This document shows, one piece after another, positions 1 to 9,540 of a stretch of 64,000 nucleotides of DNA (position 1 is the first letter of the stretch; the number at the start of each line of letters is the position of its first letter). The DNA is from Rhypophila decipiens (Eukaryota; Ascomycota; Sordariomycetes; Sordariales; Naviculisporaceae): contig MU858050.1 of the NCBI GenBank assembly GCA_033297075.1, positions 186,001 to 250,000 of the forward strand, read 5' to 3'. The position numbers and the translations under genes were made by a program. Under the pieces are notes generated by a model that saw nothing but the letters and a program-made list of their open reading frames with translations, was not told the origin of the DNA and searched no databases.

Positions 1-338
1 CCGGCAAAACCACTCTCCGTGATTGGCGTATCGATGACCCTCTGTTCACCGAAGCGATCTAGTAGACCCTTTGTGACCTTGTACGCTCCATTGTATTGAG
101 CAACTTCTTCACCGAGGATGAAAACTTTGGGGTTGGCCTCGAGCTCCTCGGCGAGCGCCTCGTTGAGGGCCTCCCGAACTGTGTAATCCTTGACTCCGGA
201 CGGCGCGCTGGCATACCCTCTTTTTTGTAAGCTGCCAACGGCAGCAGAGCGGAAGGGGGAGGTCGTCGCGGGTCGGGCAATCTGAGCTCGTGCTGATGCA
301 GCCGCAAGACGGACTGTTGGTCGGAGGTAGCGCGACAT
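1..338 (-). CDS. pdb1: Pyruvate dehydrogenase E1 beta subunit, mitochondrial (partial; 3' part runs off the left edge)
   Basis: The visible 112 codons encode the N-terminus of the thiamine-dependent E1 component that decarboxylates pyruvate in the mitochondrial matrix. Residues 1-40 form an Arg/Ser/Ala-rich, acid-free presequence (starts [10 protein letters not shown]) ending near KRGYAS, typical of matrix import. The family core then begins with [13 protein letters not shown], continues through [20 protein letters not shown] and reaches [13 protein letters not shown] at the window edge, all hallmarks of the E1 beta pyrimidine-binding domain. The reading frame is open with no intron in this part. 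The ATG complement at 336-338 is chosen because it opens the presequence. Family knowledge gives the function; only about a third of the protein is visible. Its product is a partner of the lipoylated E2 enzyme, whose modification starts with Lip2 encoded at 53 kb. Confidence 0.93.
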   Translation of the reverse strand, partial: MSRYLRPTVRLAAASARAQIARPATTSPFRSAAVGSLQKRGYASAPSGVKDYTVREALNEALAEELEANPKVFILGEEVAQYNGAYKVTKGLLDRFGEQRVIDTPITESGFA

Positions 339-1571
339 TGTTGCTGGCTGGTATGTGTCCGTCTAAAAAGATAAATAGAAAAGGAGAAGAGGCCGGGGAG
401 GAGGATTGATCGCTGTACTTCGCACCCGACTTCCGCAGTCTGTAAGCAATCAGGAGGAGATTGGAAGGAGAGCAAAGAAGGATGCCAATTGACTTGCCGG
501 TCGGCAGGGTGGAGCGATGGCGATCAAGGAGGTCGGGATGAAGGAGGATGGGATGCGTGGTCGTGATGCAGAGCTGTCCTGGTCCAGGAGGGATTTTTTT
601 CTCCAACGAGACGGAAGCTTGGGTCCAACTTTTTTCGGACTTGGGACGGTTGAACCCCAACGACTGCTGCTGGCTAGCTGTTTTGGGGCCTAGCAAGTGG
701 AAGCGTCCCGATGGGCCCGTCCCTGTCAGGCCCTGTACGGATCCACTACGCGCAGGGCGACCCGATCGCTGACAGCTTTCAAACAGAACTGTAAATTCCC
801 AACAAGGCTACACTCCGACTGCCGGCGATCTGCAACTTTGGGATGATTCAGCTGGTCCTATTCATGCAGCGCCGATATCACCAAGATTCACCCCCTCGAT
901 ATCTCTGAGACTTTTCTTCTACTTTTCGTCGTGTTTTATCTATTTACTTGCTCTGACTGAAGCTGGACCCTGTATTGTATCACCAAGACAAGCTCTACGG
1001 AATAGAGTTTGATTTTCCCGGCAGCGTGGAGTAGATGTGGACACAAGCTACCTAGGTTTTGCCTGTCCCCATTCCTCTTGAGAGCAAGCCCAACAAAGTC
1101 ATCCCTACCTGTCCTTGACCTTGAGTCTGGATCGGCCGGAAAACCACCGAGCTACACCACTCGCTACCAAGTACAACACCTCTGGGGAAAAAATATCTCC
1201 ATGTGTATAAAAGGACAATAACGCGATGAGAACACTGGTCAAATTGATAAGCACCACTCAAGCTTGGTCAGCATGTAAAACACCAATCAGATCTGATCTA
1301 TGCATGAAGATTATACGACTAACTGCGCCGAGCCAAGCTGTAGGAAGCTCAAACAGCGAAGCTAGTTGGCGCCGCAACTATTAAATACAGTATCTAGTCC
1401 CCCGAAAAGTCATCGAGGTCGTTTTGTTCTTCCATTGTTCCTCGTAGTTAGTTTCCCCATTCCCATTGCCGCGCTGGTTTACCTTCCATCCAAAATGCTC
1501 CCAAATATTATGATATATATGTACAGAGAAAACGCCAAATATTCGAAAAATAACGAACGAACCAAACCGCT
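339..1571. other. Intergenic: pdb1 promoter side and erg6 3' side
   Basis: About 1.2 kb lies between the start of pdb1 and the stop of erg6, both on the minus strand. It must hold the pdb1 promoter and leader and the erg6 3' untranslated region. Short open frames exist on both strands but none has recognisable family motifs. No repeat or RNA gene was seen. Confidence 0.6.
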
Positions 1572-2868
1572 TTAGTTAGCAGGCTTGCGTCCAACCATGA
1601 GGTACATGGGGGTGAAAAGGTTCTTCTTCGCGCCAGCAACGAGACCGTCAGCACCGCGAGCAAGCGCGTCACCGGTCTTCTTGGTTCCGGGGGGAGCAAT
1701 GCCAATCCATTCGAGGACACCGGTAAAATTGTGCACGATGGCACGGGCGGTGTGGGTCATTTGGAAGACGCGGAAGAAGTCAAAGTACGACTGGATGTAC
1801 TTGATCTCACCAGCAATGGGCCAGTACCAGGGGATAGAGTCGCCACGGTTGGCAAGATCCTCGTGATGGAGGAGCTCGAAGCCGACGTTCTTCATGGCGT
1901 TGACACCCTCGCTGATGGGTACCATGTTGGAAATACCGTTGCCAACCTCGATCGCGAGACGGATATCACGGTGCTCAAGGTTGTCCTTGTCATAATCGTC
2001 GGTCATCAACCACTCGTACACACCGAAGACACCGCCGGGCTTGAGAACACGGAAGATCTCGCCGTAAACACCCTCAAGCTTGGGGGCGTGGACGGTGGCC
2101 TCGATAGCATAGACGGCATCGAAAGTGTTGTCGGCGAAACCCATTTGCTACGGAAGGAAATCAGGTTAGTATGGGGTGTCAAATGTACTGACAACAGACA
2201 GGGATTGGGGGCGTCATACCATGAAATCACCCTTCACGAACTTGAGCTGGCCAGAGAGACCCTCCTTAACGGCGTAGTGGGTAGCACGCTCGATCTGGTA
2301 GTCGTTGTTGTTGAGACCAGTGATGTGAGCGTCGGTGAACTTCGCGATCTCTCGCGCAGGTCCACCAATACCACAGCCAACATCGAGAACCTTCATGCCG
2401 GGTGTGATGCCAATGTTCATGGCCAAGTAATGCTCGTGACGGGCAATAGCCTGGGAGAATGGCTCGCCGGGCGAGAAGCGGCAGAAGTGGAAGCATTGGC
2501 CCCAGCCATACTCGTAGAAGTCGGTCGCAAGATTGTAGTAGCTGTAGACGGACGAGCGGCATTAGCATTGGTCAAACGCAAAGGAGAAGCGCAAAGTGTT
2601 GATGCTGGTTGGGAACTCACTGTTTGGTCAGAGTGGCATACTCGTCGGTACGGGCCTCACGCTCGGCATCCGTCTCGGTCTCAGCCTTCTTGCCGTCAAA
2701 GTGCTTGAAGTACTCGTCAACCGCAACCTTCTTGGCCGCCTTGTCCTTTGCGAGCATGGCGCTGAATCCGCCGGGGGCGCGGGTAGAGCTTCCGTGCATG
2801 GCCTTCATGAAGTCGGCATCACGCTGGTGATCCTCTTTCTCGAGGCGGATATCGTTGCTGGCAACCAT
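1572..2868 (-). CDS. erg6: Sterol 24-C-methyltransferase (ergosterol biosynthesis)
   Basis: Three exons (2868-2621, 2541-2220, 2147-1572) give a 381-residue protein, the usual length of fungal Erg6. The enzyme transfers a methyl group from S-adenosylmethionine to C-24 of zymosterol in the ergosterol pathway, usually on ER or lipid droplets. Motifs read in order: the sterol-binding segment [11 protein letters not shown] (about 92-102), the SAM-binding motif [12 protein letters not shown] (134-145), the NND signature in [10 protein letters not shown], and the C-terminal IEATVHAP and YEWLMTDDY segments. Both introns begin with GT (GTGAGT and GTATGA) and end in TAG or CAG; joining restores LTKHYYNLA and GDFMQMGFA. 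The protein has no N-terminal membrane helix. It is divergent from slt11, with 828 bp between the two starts. Confidence is high. Confidence 0.96.
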
Positions 2869-3696
2869 CTTGATTTAAGGTTGAAAGTCGATTGTGTGAA
2901 GAAGTAAATAAAGGTGCAAGGCGGCTGTTGAAAACACGAAGAGAAGATGGAATGATCGACTTGGTTGGGTTCAGAAAACAAATCAACAAAAGGTGGCGCG
3001 AGAGTCGAGATCTTAAAAGGAATCAAGAAAAAATAATCGTCGAACCCCTAAACTAGCAGAAGGCGGCTTTCCCCTTCCAATGTTCCCTTGGCCGGGAGCT
3101 TGGCCAGGGGTCGTCAGATAGGCGATTACCAGCAGCAAATCCTATCAGCCAATTGAGCCAAGCCGCCCCACACGTTATTTCAATCTGGCAGTCGAGAATC
3201 AACGGAATGCGAATTCGAGCTCTGGTGACAGCTGGATAGGTGCGAATACGGACCAGCGACAGCTGCAAAGCCGGCTGCTCCCGACCCGAATACGAATGCG
3301 TGGAGTTCTAATATCCGAGCTCCTGCGTAATCCCTAGCAAACTTAACCCTCTTCACGTGCATGCAATTGCGTCCGGCGGCACCTATTGTAATAAAGTATG
3401 GAGCTAAGACGACCTTACGTGGGACGGTAGGTAGGAAGGTTCCAGCCACAGGGTGGCGATCGGAGACGCCCCACCTCAATTTTTAAGCATCAGCGCAAAC
3501 CTGGAACCTAGCCAGTCAACCAAGCTTCACACCAGCCACTCGAACGATTCCTCGCATCACAATACAACCCAGTCAACCACTCTGAAGATCAGCAAATACT
3601 CCTCGAAGCTGGTCTTCTCACCGCACTTTTCCTTCAGCCATTCAAACCGAATACGAAGACTTTAAACCAAAGAAAACGATTACGCACACCGCAATC
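2869..3696. promoter_or_regulatory. Shared divergent promoter region of erg6 and slt11
   Basis: This 828-bp spacer separates the two start codons. A CCAAT box is visible at 3149-3153 in the plus orientation, inside GCCAATTGAGCC. The last 200 bases before slt11 are C- and A-rich, like fungal leaders. I could not identify a sterol-responsive element with confidence. That the spacer serves both genes is inferred from geometry only. Confidence 0.45.
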
Positions 3697-4890
3697 ATGC
3701 CGCCCCAAATCAAGCAAGACCTGAATAGATCGGGCTGGGAATCCACCGACTTCCCCTCAGTCTGCGAGAACTGCCTGCCCGAGAACCCCTACGTCAAGAT
3801 GCTCAAAGAAGACTACGGCGCCGAGTGCAAGCTCTGCACGCGACCCTTCACGGTATTCAGCTGGGCGGCGGACCGCTCCCACGGCCGCAAGAAACGCACC
3901 AACATCTGCCTTACTTGCGCGCGCTTGAAAAACGCCTGCCAGTGCTGTATCATGGACTTGCAGTTTGGCCTGCCCATCGTGATTCGTGACAAGGCGCTCG
4001 AGCTCGTCGCGCCGGGGCCGCAGAGCGAGATCAACAGAGAGTACTTTGCGCAGAACAATGAGCGCGCTATTGAAGAAGGTCGCGCGGGAATTGAGGAATA
4101 TGAAAAGGCGGACGAGAAGGCTAGAGAACTGCTGAGACGGTTGGCGCAAAGTAAACCGTATTTCCGAAAAGGAAGAGAGGTAGACTCGGAAGGGAACTTT
4201 GTGTCATCTGGCGGCGGCGGCGGTCCATCATCTAGTGCAGGGAGCGCGACCGGTGGCAACCCGGCTGTTGGCGCGGGAGTTGGTGGTCCTGGTCCTATCC
4301 GATCACGAGACTCGAGAGCGGCGACGGCAGCTGGCGCAAGAGGTGGACGGGGCGGTGGCAGAGGAGGAGGTTCTAGGAGAGGTCCGATTCCTGCAAACGC
4401 GGCACCGCCTGGACCCAAAGACTGGCTGCCGCCGTCTGATCCCACTATCATGTCGCTGTTTGTCACTGGTATCGAGGACGATCTTCCAGAGTACAAGATT
4501 CGCGACTTCTTCAAGGCGTTTGGCAAGATCAAGTCGTTGGTGGTGGCCCACATGACACATTGCGCATTTGTCAACTACGAAACCCGGGAGGCGGCCGAGA
4601 AAGCGTCGGCCGAGCTAAAGGGGCGCGCGGTTATCGCTGGTTGTCCGCTGCGAATAAGATGGAGTGTGCCCAAGGCTATTGGTGTCATGGATAAGGAGGA
4701 GCGCTTGGAGATGTTGCGGGACGGCCGGTCAGCTTTCCAGCAACCTGCGAAAAGAAAAGAAGGACAGAAGGCGATTGAAGGAGGGCAAGGAGGCGGTGGG
4801 AGCGCACAGAAAGACGACCTCTCTGCTCTTGCGATTGCTCCGCCGCCTGGCGCGGACGACGTACAGTATGCCAGTCTTGCTGGTAACTAA
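3697..4890 (+). CDS. slt11: Pre-mRNA-splicing factor Slt11/Ecm2 (RBM22 family)
   Basis: Single-exon gene for 397 residues. The family (yeast Ecm2/Slt11, fission yeast Cwf5, human RBM22) is a spliceosome component that contacts the U6 snRNA and U2/U6 helix II and belongs to the NineTeen-related complex in the nucleus. The N-terminus holds the diagnostic cysteine-rich zinc region (about 22-92) with CENC, CKLC, CLTC and CQCC pairs, including the RPFTVFSWAADRSHGRKKRTN stretch read in two pieces. Residues 190-230 are Gly/Arg-rich with RGG boxes. An RRM follows (about 250-325), with LFVTGIEDD as RNP2 and HCAFVNYE as RNP1. The tail is low complexity. The ATG at 3697 is the only start that keeps the cysteine region complete. 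Paired with erg6 across a divergent spacer. Confidence 0.95.
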   Translation: MPPQIKQDLNRSGWESTDFPSVCENCLPENPYVKMLKEDYGAECKLCTRPFTVFSWAADRSHGRKKRTNICLTCARLKNACQCCIMDLQFGLPIVIRDKALELVAPGPQSEINREYFAQNNERAIEEGRAGIEEYEKADEKARELLRRLAQSKPYFRKGREVDSEGNFVSSGGGGGPSSSAGSATGGNPAVGAGVGGPGPIRSRDSRAATAAGARGGRGGGRGGGSRRGPIPANAAPPGPKDWLPPSDPTIMSLFVTGIEDDLPEYKIRDFFKAFGKIKSLVVAHMTHCAFVNYETREAAEKASAELKGRAVIAGCPLRIRWSVPKAIGVMDKEERLEMLRDGRSAFQQPAKRKEGQKAIEGGQGGGGSAQKDDLSALAIAPPPGADDVQYASLAGN

Positions 4891-5232
4891 GCTCACAACC
4901 CCCTGTGGATAAACGACAAAAGTTCTTTTTGGTATCTTTTCTGGCAAGGCGTTTGGGACTTCATCGGCATCATGACATGGGACGGCCATCACAAGGGCCG
5001 GGTTTATTGTTCTCTCATGCATCTCCTGGGCACAGTTTGATTTCTGTATTATTACATTTGGGTGGGTATCATAGATATTTGTCTATAGGCGAGACGTATA
5101 CAATGCCGCAGGCTATGCGCGCTTCTCCATTTGTCTTGATGGTCCTTTCTTTCCTTTATCGTACAATCGGACTGGCTCCTTCTCGTAACTTTACAATTTG
5201 TAGTTGTTTGGTCATAACTTGACTCTTACAAT
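4891..5232. other. Convergent 3' spacer between slt11 and mzm1
   Basis: The 342 bp between two facing stop codons must carry both 3' untranslated regions. No additional gene, repeat or structured element was recognised. Confidence 0.5.
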
Positions 5233-5717
5233 TTATTCTGAGCAGCATCTCTTGCCATCCATCTTGATCGTTTGTCCACCTAGTTTGATGCTGTCATTGT
5301 CGCCCCGTTCAGTGTGCTCGTGTATCCGGAGTTCTGCGCAAAACATGGGTGTTAGTGTTTGCTGTCCTGAACCATTGAGGAAGGTCAAATGCCACTCTAG
5401 GCAGGTCCGAATGCCGTACTGTATGTATCTCCTTCCCTCCTGCCTTGGACAACGTTCGATTTGAGGAAGATGGCCAATTCCTCGGCTTGCTGGATGGCTG
5501 GCGCAATGGAGGGGTCTGACGCTGGCAGAGACGCCTTCTCGCGGAATCTGGTTCGTATTTGTTCGCGGGCGGCAGTCAGGACTCTAGAATCGCCTATGCA
5601 AAAGGAAGTTAGTGATCAGATGGACTGTAAAACCGATGGGACCTTCATCTCCGCGCACATACCCTCGAAGGCGATTCTAGCCGCTCGCATCAGGTGTCTG
5701 TAGGCTTGGAGGGACAT
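5233..5717 (-). CDS. mzm1: LYR-motif complex III assembly factor Mzm1 (LYRM7 family)
   Basis: Three short exons (5717-5663, 5593-5420, 5333-5233) encode 109 residues and are easily missed because no single open frame covers them. The protein starts [20 protein letters not shown], the LYR-type helix of the family, continues with [15 protein letters not shown] and [15 protein letters not shown], and ends with the conserved [16 protein letters not shown] block. Family members are matrix chaperones that hold the Rieske iron-sulfur subunit before its insertion into respiratory complex III. Splicing is supported by GTATGT...TAG and GTACGG...GCGCAG borders, and joining exons 2 and 3 restores GDTYKLRIHE. 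Its start faces zuotin across 339 bp. Confidence is high on identity and good on the exact borders. Confidence 0.9.
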
Positions 5718-6056
5718 GATGAAACCGTGTATGGAATGGTAAGGAGTAGAAGGTTCCGGTCACGCTTGCAAGTTATGAGGCCGATTTGCTCTTCGTCGAC
5801 TTGCCTGGAGATTGTCGTCATCCCAATGTTTGTTCTTTGATGGGATCCCATTCGAGGGAAAGCACGCTAAAGCTATAATGTGATTGGGTGACCAGGGCAT
5901 TATTTAGTGGGGAGGCAGGGGTGCTTCGAAAATTTTGGAGCCGTCCTTGAAAAATAAATAAAGAGCCCCTCCAACACCCAGCCTAGATCAATACCATTTT
6001 TACATCGACGTCTGCTTCTTTGTTCAACCGCTCAGAGCAGAATAGAGGCAAAAAAC
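5718..6056. promoter_or_regulatory. Shared divergent promoter of mzm1 and zuotin
   Basis: The two start codons are 339 bp apart on opposite strands. An ATTGG (CCAAT on the minus strand) occurs at 5883-5887. The 60 bp before zuotin are typical fungal leader sequence ending in CAAAAAACATG. Shared control is inferred from spacing. Confidence 0.4.
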
Positions 6057-7458
6057 ATGACTACCATCACATTTCCTCTTCCCTCCCTCCCGCAGGGATG
6101 GGCTGCCGAGAAGGACTTTAAGCCCGTCGACAAGGCCATTAAAGAGGCCACACTCGAACGCACAATTGAGCCCATCGGGCCTCACTTCCTTGCCCACGCT
6201 CGCCGTACTCGCCACAAGCGCACCTTCAGCGAGGACGACAGGATACAAGCACAGGAGCGTGCGAAGAAGGTTGAGGTCGACGATGACAGCGACATCAGCG
6301 AGCCCGAGGACCCCATGACCCTCGCCCTTCAGGCTAAGGACTGGAAGGTTCGTTATCTCCGGTCCCCTCAGTACAATTCCAGTACCGGACTAACATGTAA
6401 AACTACAGACTCAAGACCACTACAAGGTCCTCGGTCTCTCCAAGTACCGCTGGAGGGCGACCGAGGATCAGATCAAGCGCGCCCACCGCAAGAAGGTCCT
6501 CAGGCACCACCCCGACAAGCGTACATCCAGTGGCAAGACCGACGACGACAACTTCTTCAAGTGCATCCAAAAGGCCGCCGATGTCCTGCTCGACCCGATC
6601 AAGCGCCGCCAGTTCGACTCGGTCGACGAGGAGGCCGACGTCGAGCCCCCAACCAAGAAGCAGCTCGCCAAGGGCGGCAACACCTTCTACAAGCTCTGGG
6701 GCAACGTCTTCAAGTCCGAAGCCCGCTTCAGCAACAAGAAACCCGTCCCCCACTTTGGCGACGACAAGTCCACCAAGGAGGAGGTCGAGGAATTCTACAA
6801 CTTCTGGTACAACTTCGACAGCTGGAGGACATTCGAGTATCTCGACGAGGACGTGCCCGACGACACCGAGAATCGCGACCAAAAGAGACATACCGAGCGC
6901 AAGAACGCCAATGCCCGCAAGAAGAAGAAGATTGAGGACAATGCCCGTTTGCGCAAGCTGCTCGACGACTGCTTGGCCGCGGACGAGCGCATCAAGCGCT
7001 TCCAAAAGGAGGCCAGCGCGGCCAAGAACAAGAAGCGTCTTGAGCGTGAGGCGGCCGAGAAGAAGGCTGCTGAGGAGGCCAAGGCCCAGAAGGAAGCCGA
7101 GGAGAAGGCCGCCAAGGAGGCGGAAGAGAAGGCCAAGGCTGATCGTGAGGCCGGCAAGAAGGCCAAGGAGGCTGCCAAGAACGCCGCCAAGAAGAACAAG
7201 CGTGTTCTTCGTGGCTCGGTCAAGGACGCCAACTACTTTGTTGCTGGTGATGCCTCGGCTGCTGTTATCGATGCTGTCACAAAAGATGTCGACCTCGTCG
7301 CGAGCAAGATTGATACTGATGAGCTTGCCGCTCTTGCTGGCAAGCTCAACGGCTTGAAGCTGGCTGATGAGATCAAGAGCGTCTGGAAGGGCGAGGTTGA
7401 GAAGTTGGTTTCTGCTGGCAGGGTAAAGGAGTCTGAGCTCAAGGCATTCAATGCTTAG
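6057..7458 (+). CDS. zuo1: Zuotin, ribosome-associated J-domain chaperone (MPP11 family)
   Basis: Two exons (6057-6347 and 6409-7458) give 446 residues. Zuotin with an Hsp70 partner forms the ribosome-associated complex that stimulates Ssb-type chaperones at the polypeptide exit tunnel. The N-terminal domain has TFSEDDRI and an acidic patch. The J domain covers about 100-170, with DHYKVLGLSKYRWRAT and the catalytic HPD at 131-133. The zuotin homology domain (FYKLWGNVFKSEARFS, FYNFWYNFDSWRTFEY) follows, then a long Lys/Glu/Ala-rich charged helix (about 285-385) matching the rRNA-contacting middle region, and a C-terminal helical bundle ending LKAFNA. The 61-bp intron has a GTTCGT donor and ACAG acceptor. 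Oddity: the last 36 nt, including the stop, are duplicated just downstream. Confidence 0.96.
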
Positions 7459-7495
7459 TGTAAAGGAGTCTGAGATCAAGGCACTCAATGCTTAG
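7423..7495 (+). repeat. Tandem duplication of the zuotin C-terminal coding end and stop
   Basis: Copy 1 (7423-7458) is the last 36 nt of the zuotin CDS including TAG. Copy 2 (7460-7495) begins one base later and matches at 34 of 36 positions; both differences are single substitutions. Copy 2 lies in the 3' untranslated region because copy 1 retains its stop codon. Confidence 0.93.
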
Positions 7496-8145
7496 ATGTT
7501 GGTCACTCTGTCCGCGTATCGTGGGTGTAGATCAGTAGATTAGGTATAGACTGGGTGGGGAGAATAGCGGTCAACTCTATGGTTTTAGCAGCGGTACCTG
7601 GTATAAAATGATAATGACATTACCTACCACTATTGTTTACAAGCTCGCTCTTGAGTAGTCGGCATATAGAGAATTTTTAGCGATTAGAACGTTTAGCTCA
7701 CCGTGCTATACTTGACAGAGTCATAATCTTGAGTACCGAACAATGTGAATGTTGGAGCGGAGAGATGATGCTGCAAGACGAGATGACATGTCACGTTAAA
7801 GGGGATCAATGCAGCATCAAGTGAGGAGTCGAGGCCCATGGTGCTGATATTGCTATGTAAAATTAGCTTAGACCCTTCCTAGGTAGGTACCAGAAAAACA
7901 ATCCTGCTCGTCCTGCGTGAAGTCATTATGCGTCCATCCCATTAATGTACAAGAATGTCACCGGTAACCCCGAGCACGGCGTTGGCAAGCCAAGGAAACC
8001 CATTATACAGCACGTATCCCACAAGGGCGAGGAGTTCCAGCCAAAACTCTCCTTGGGCCGAATGTGTCATCCACCGCGTGGCACATGATATGTATTGGTG
8101 AGAGTCCTCCATCATACAAACTTGAGCTCGCGGCTGGGTGGTTGA
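7496..8145. other. Convergent 3' spacer between zuotin and the sirtuin gene
   Basis: About 650 bp with both 3' untranslated regions. I see no open frame with family motifs, no RNA gene and no repeat apart from the duplication at its left edge. Confidence 0.5.
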
Positions 8146-9540
8146 TTAGGTGTTGCCTTGAGATCTGGGTTTTCCAGAAGTTGGGATAAACACACCACCC
8201 ACAATCAAGCCCGGCACGCTCGAGCTTTTTGAGGGTTGCGGCAACGGCAAAGAGCTTGCACGGCTTCCTGGAGTCGTGGTCTCGAGCTTTGGCAGAGAAG
8301 TCGACGTTTCAGCGCCGGCGGCTGTTGCGTCTTTATCTTCCTCGACTGACAAAGATCTCGTGGCATCCACAAGTTTATCTGCTGCGCCGCTCGATTCTAT
8401 TTCCAAAGAACCGTCATGATTCGCAGCTCGTGGTTGTCCATCAACCTCCGATACTTGTCCCGAACTTCCTTGCTCTCCACCGAAAGGACTATTCGACTCG
8501 TCAGCATCAAAACCATCATCATCAACAATGTGGACATGATCAATCTTCTCAGCAAGCCGAGAGACATCATCTTCTACACACATCCTGGCACCAGTCTTCT
8601 GGATCTCAGCCTCCTCGGCGCCGACAACCTCTGTCCAGTCCTTCTCTAGCTCCTCTCTCCATCCCAGGGCATCGGCCAGTTCCCGCACACTCTCATCACA
8701 GTCTCCCAGCCAGATCACGTCGTCGGAGCGGAGGCCAAATGACCCCACCCTGTCACGGTTGATAAGCAATCTGGGTGTAATATGCGGCACGTCCTCGGGC
8801 AACTCGTTGAATGGCCCGACCTGGAGACTGGTACCCATGACGATTACTAGATCAGCCTCACTCGCTAGGTGCCTTCTCTGTCGGAACCTTGTTGGCAGCT
8901 GCTCCCCAAAGAAGGTGATATCCGGCTTGATCAGGGCCCCTTTGCACTCATCAGCGGGGCAGTATACCACTTCTCCTTTCCGAACCCGCTCACGAAATTC
9001 CTCCGTCGGGTATTCAGTTTTGCATTTAATGCAGCGCTGAGAGTTGAAGCTCCCGTGAGCCTCGACGAGGAGATCGTCAGGTACTCCGGCGAGACGCTCT
9101 AAGCAGTCGACGTTCTGGGTAAAGAGTTGGTGAAGGAGTCCCTTTTTGGCCAAGAGACTGATGAATTGGTGCGAGATGGTGGGCTTGTACTTGCCCGGGT
9201 AGATCTCCTCGGCCAGAGTGTAAAATGGTTTCGGGTCTTCTTGGAAGAACTGAATGTCAAAGATGTCGGTGGGGTCTTCCAAGTTGAACCGCTGGAGGTT
9301 GGCGTAGAGGCCCGTCTTGGGCGATCGAAAGTCTGGGACTGTTTTCAAAGGTCAGTAGGCAAGAAATGTCAGAGCAAAGAGAACGACAAGATACTTACTT
9401 CCAGCGGCTGTCGAGAGACCGGCACCGATCATGACGACGATCTTCTGAGCTTGGCCTGAAAGAATGTACTCAGCCACCCCGGCAAGACTCCTTTCGGAAA
9501 GTTTTCTTGGGGGTGGGACGGATGACTGGTCCTGGCCCAT
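8146..9540 (-). CDS. hst2: NAD-dependent protein deacetylase, Hst2/SIRT2-type sirtuin
   Basis: Two exons (9540-9399 and 9338-8146) encode 444 residues. The protein removes acetyl groups from lysines using NAD, and the Hst2 class is mostly cytoplasmic with nuclear shuttling. Motifs: GAGLSTAAGIPDFRSP (39-54, NAD binding), TQNVDCLE (121-128), catalytic His142 in VEAHGSFN, zinc ligands Cys150/Cys153 and Cys174/Cys179, and GTSLQVGPFNELP. The intron (GTAAGT...ACAG, 60 bp) falls inside the NAD-binding motif, and splicing restores AAGIPDFR. The start chosen gives MGQDQSS, as expected for fungal Hst2; an in-frame ATG 37 codons upstream would add a basic leader. Gly2 makes N-myristoylation conceivable but this is speculative. 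The C-terminal 150 residues are acidic and Ser-rich, probably regulatory. Confidence 0.93.

Noticed and set aside
1731..2708. 325-codon frame antisense to erg6
   Set aside because: Runs through two introns and the exons of a well supported gene; no family motif.
3813..4574. 253-codon frame antisense to slt11
   Set aside because: Shadow of an intact, motif-rich gene; Pro/Ser-rich composition only.
6403..7488. 361-codon frame antisense to zuotin
   Set aside because: Shadow of the strongly biased Lys/Glu/Ala codons of the real gene; Leu/Val-rich low complexity without motifs.
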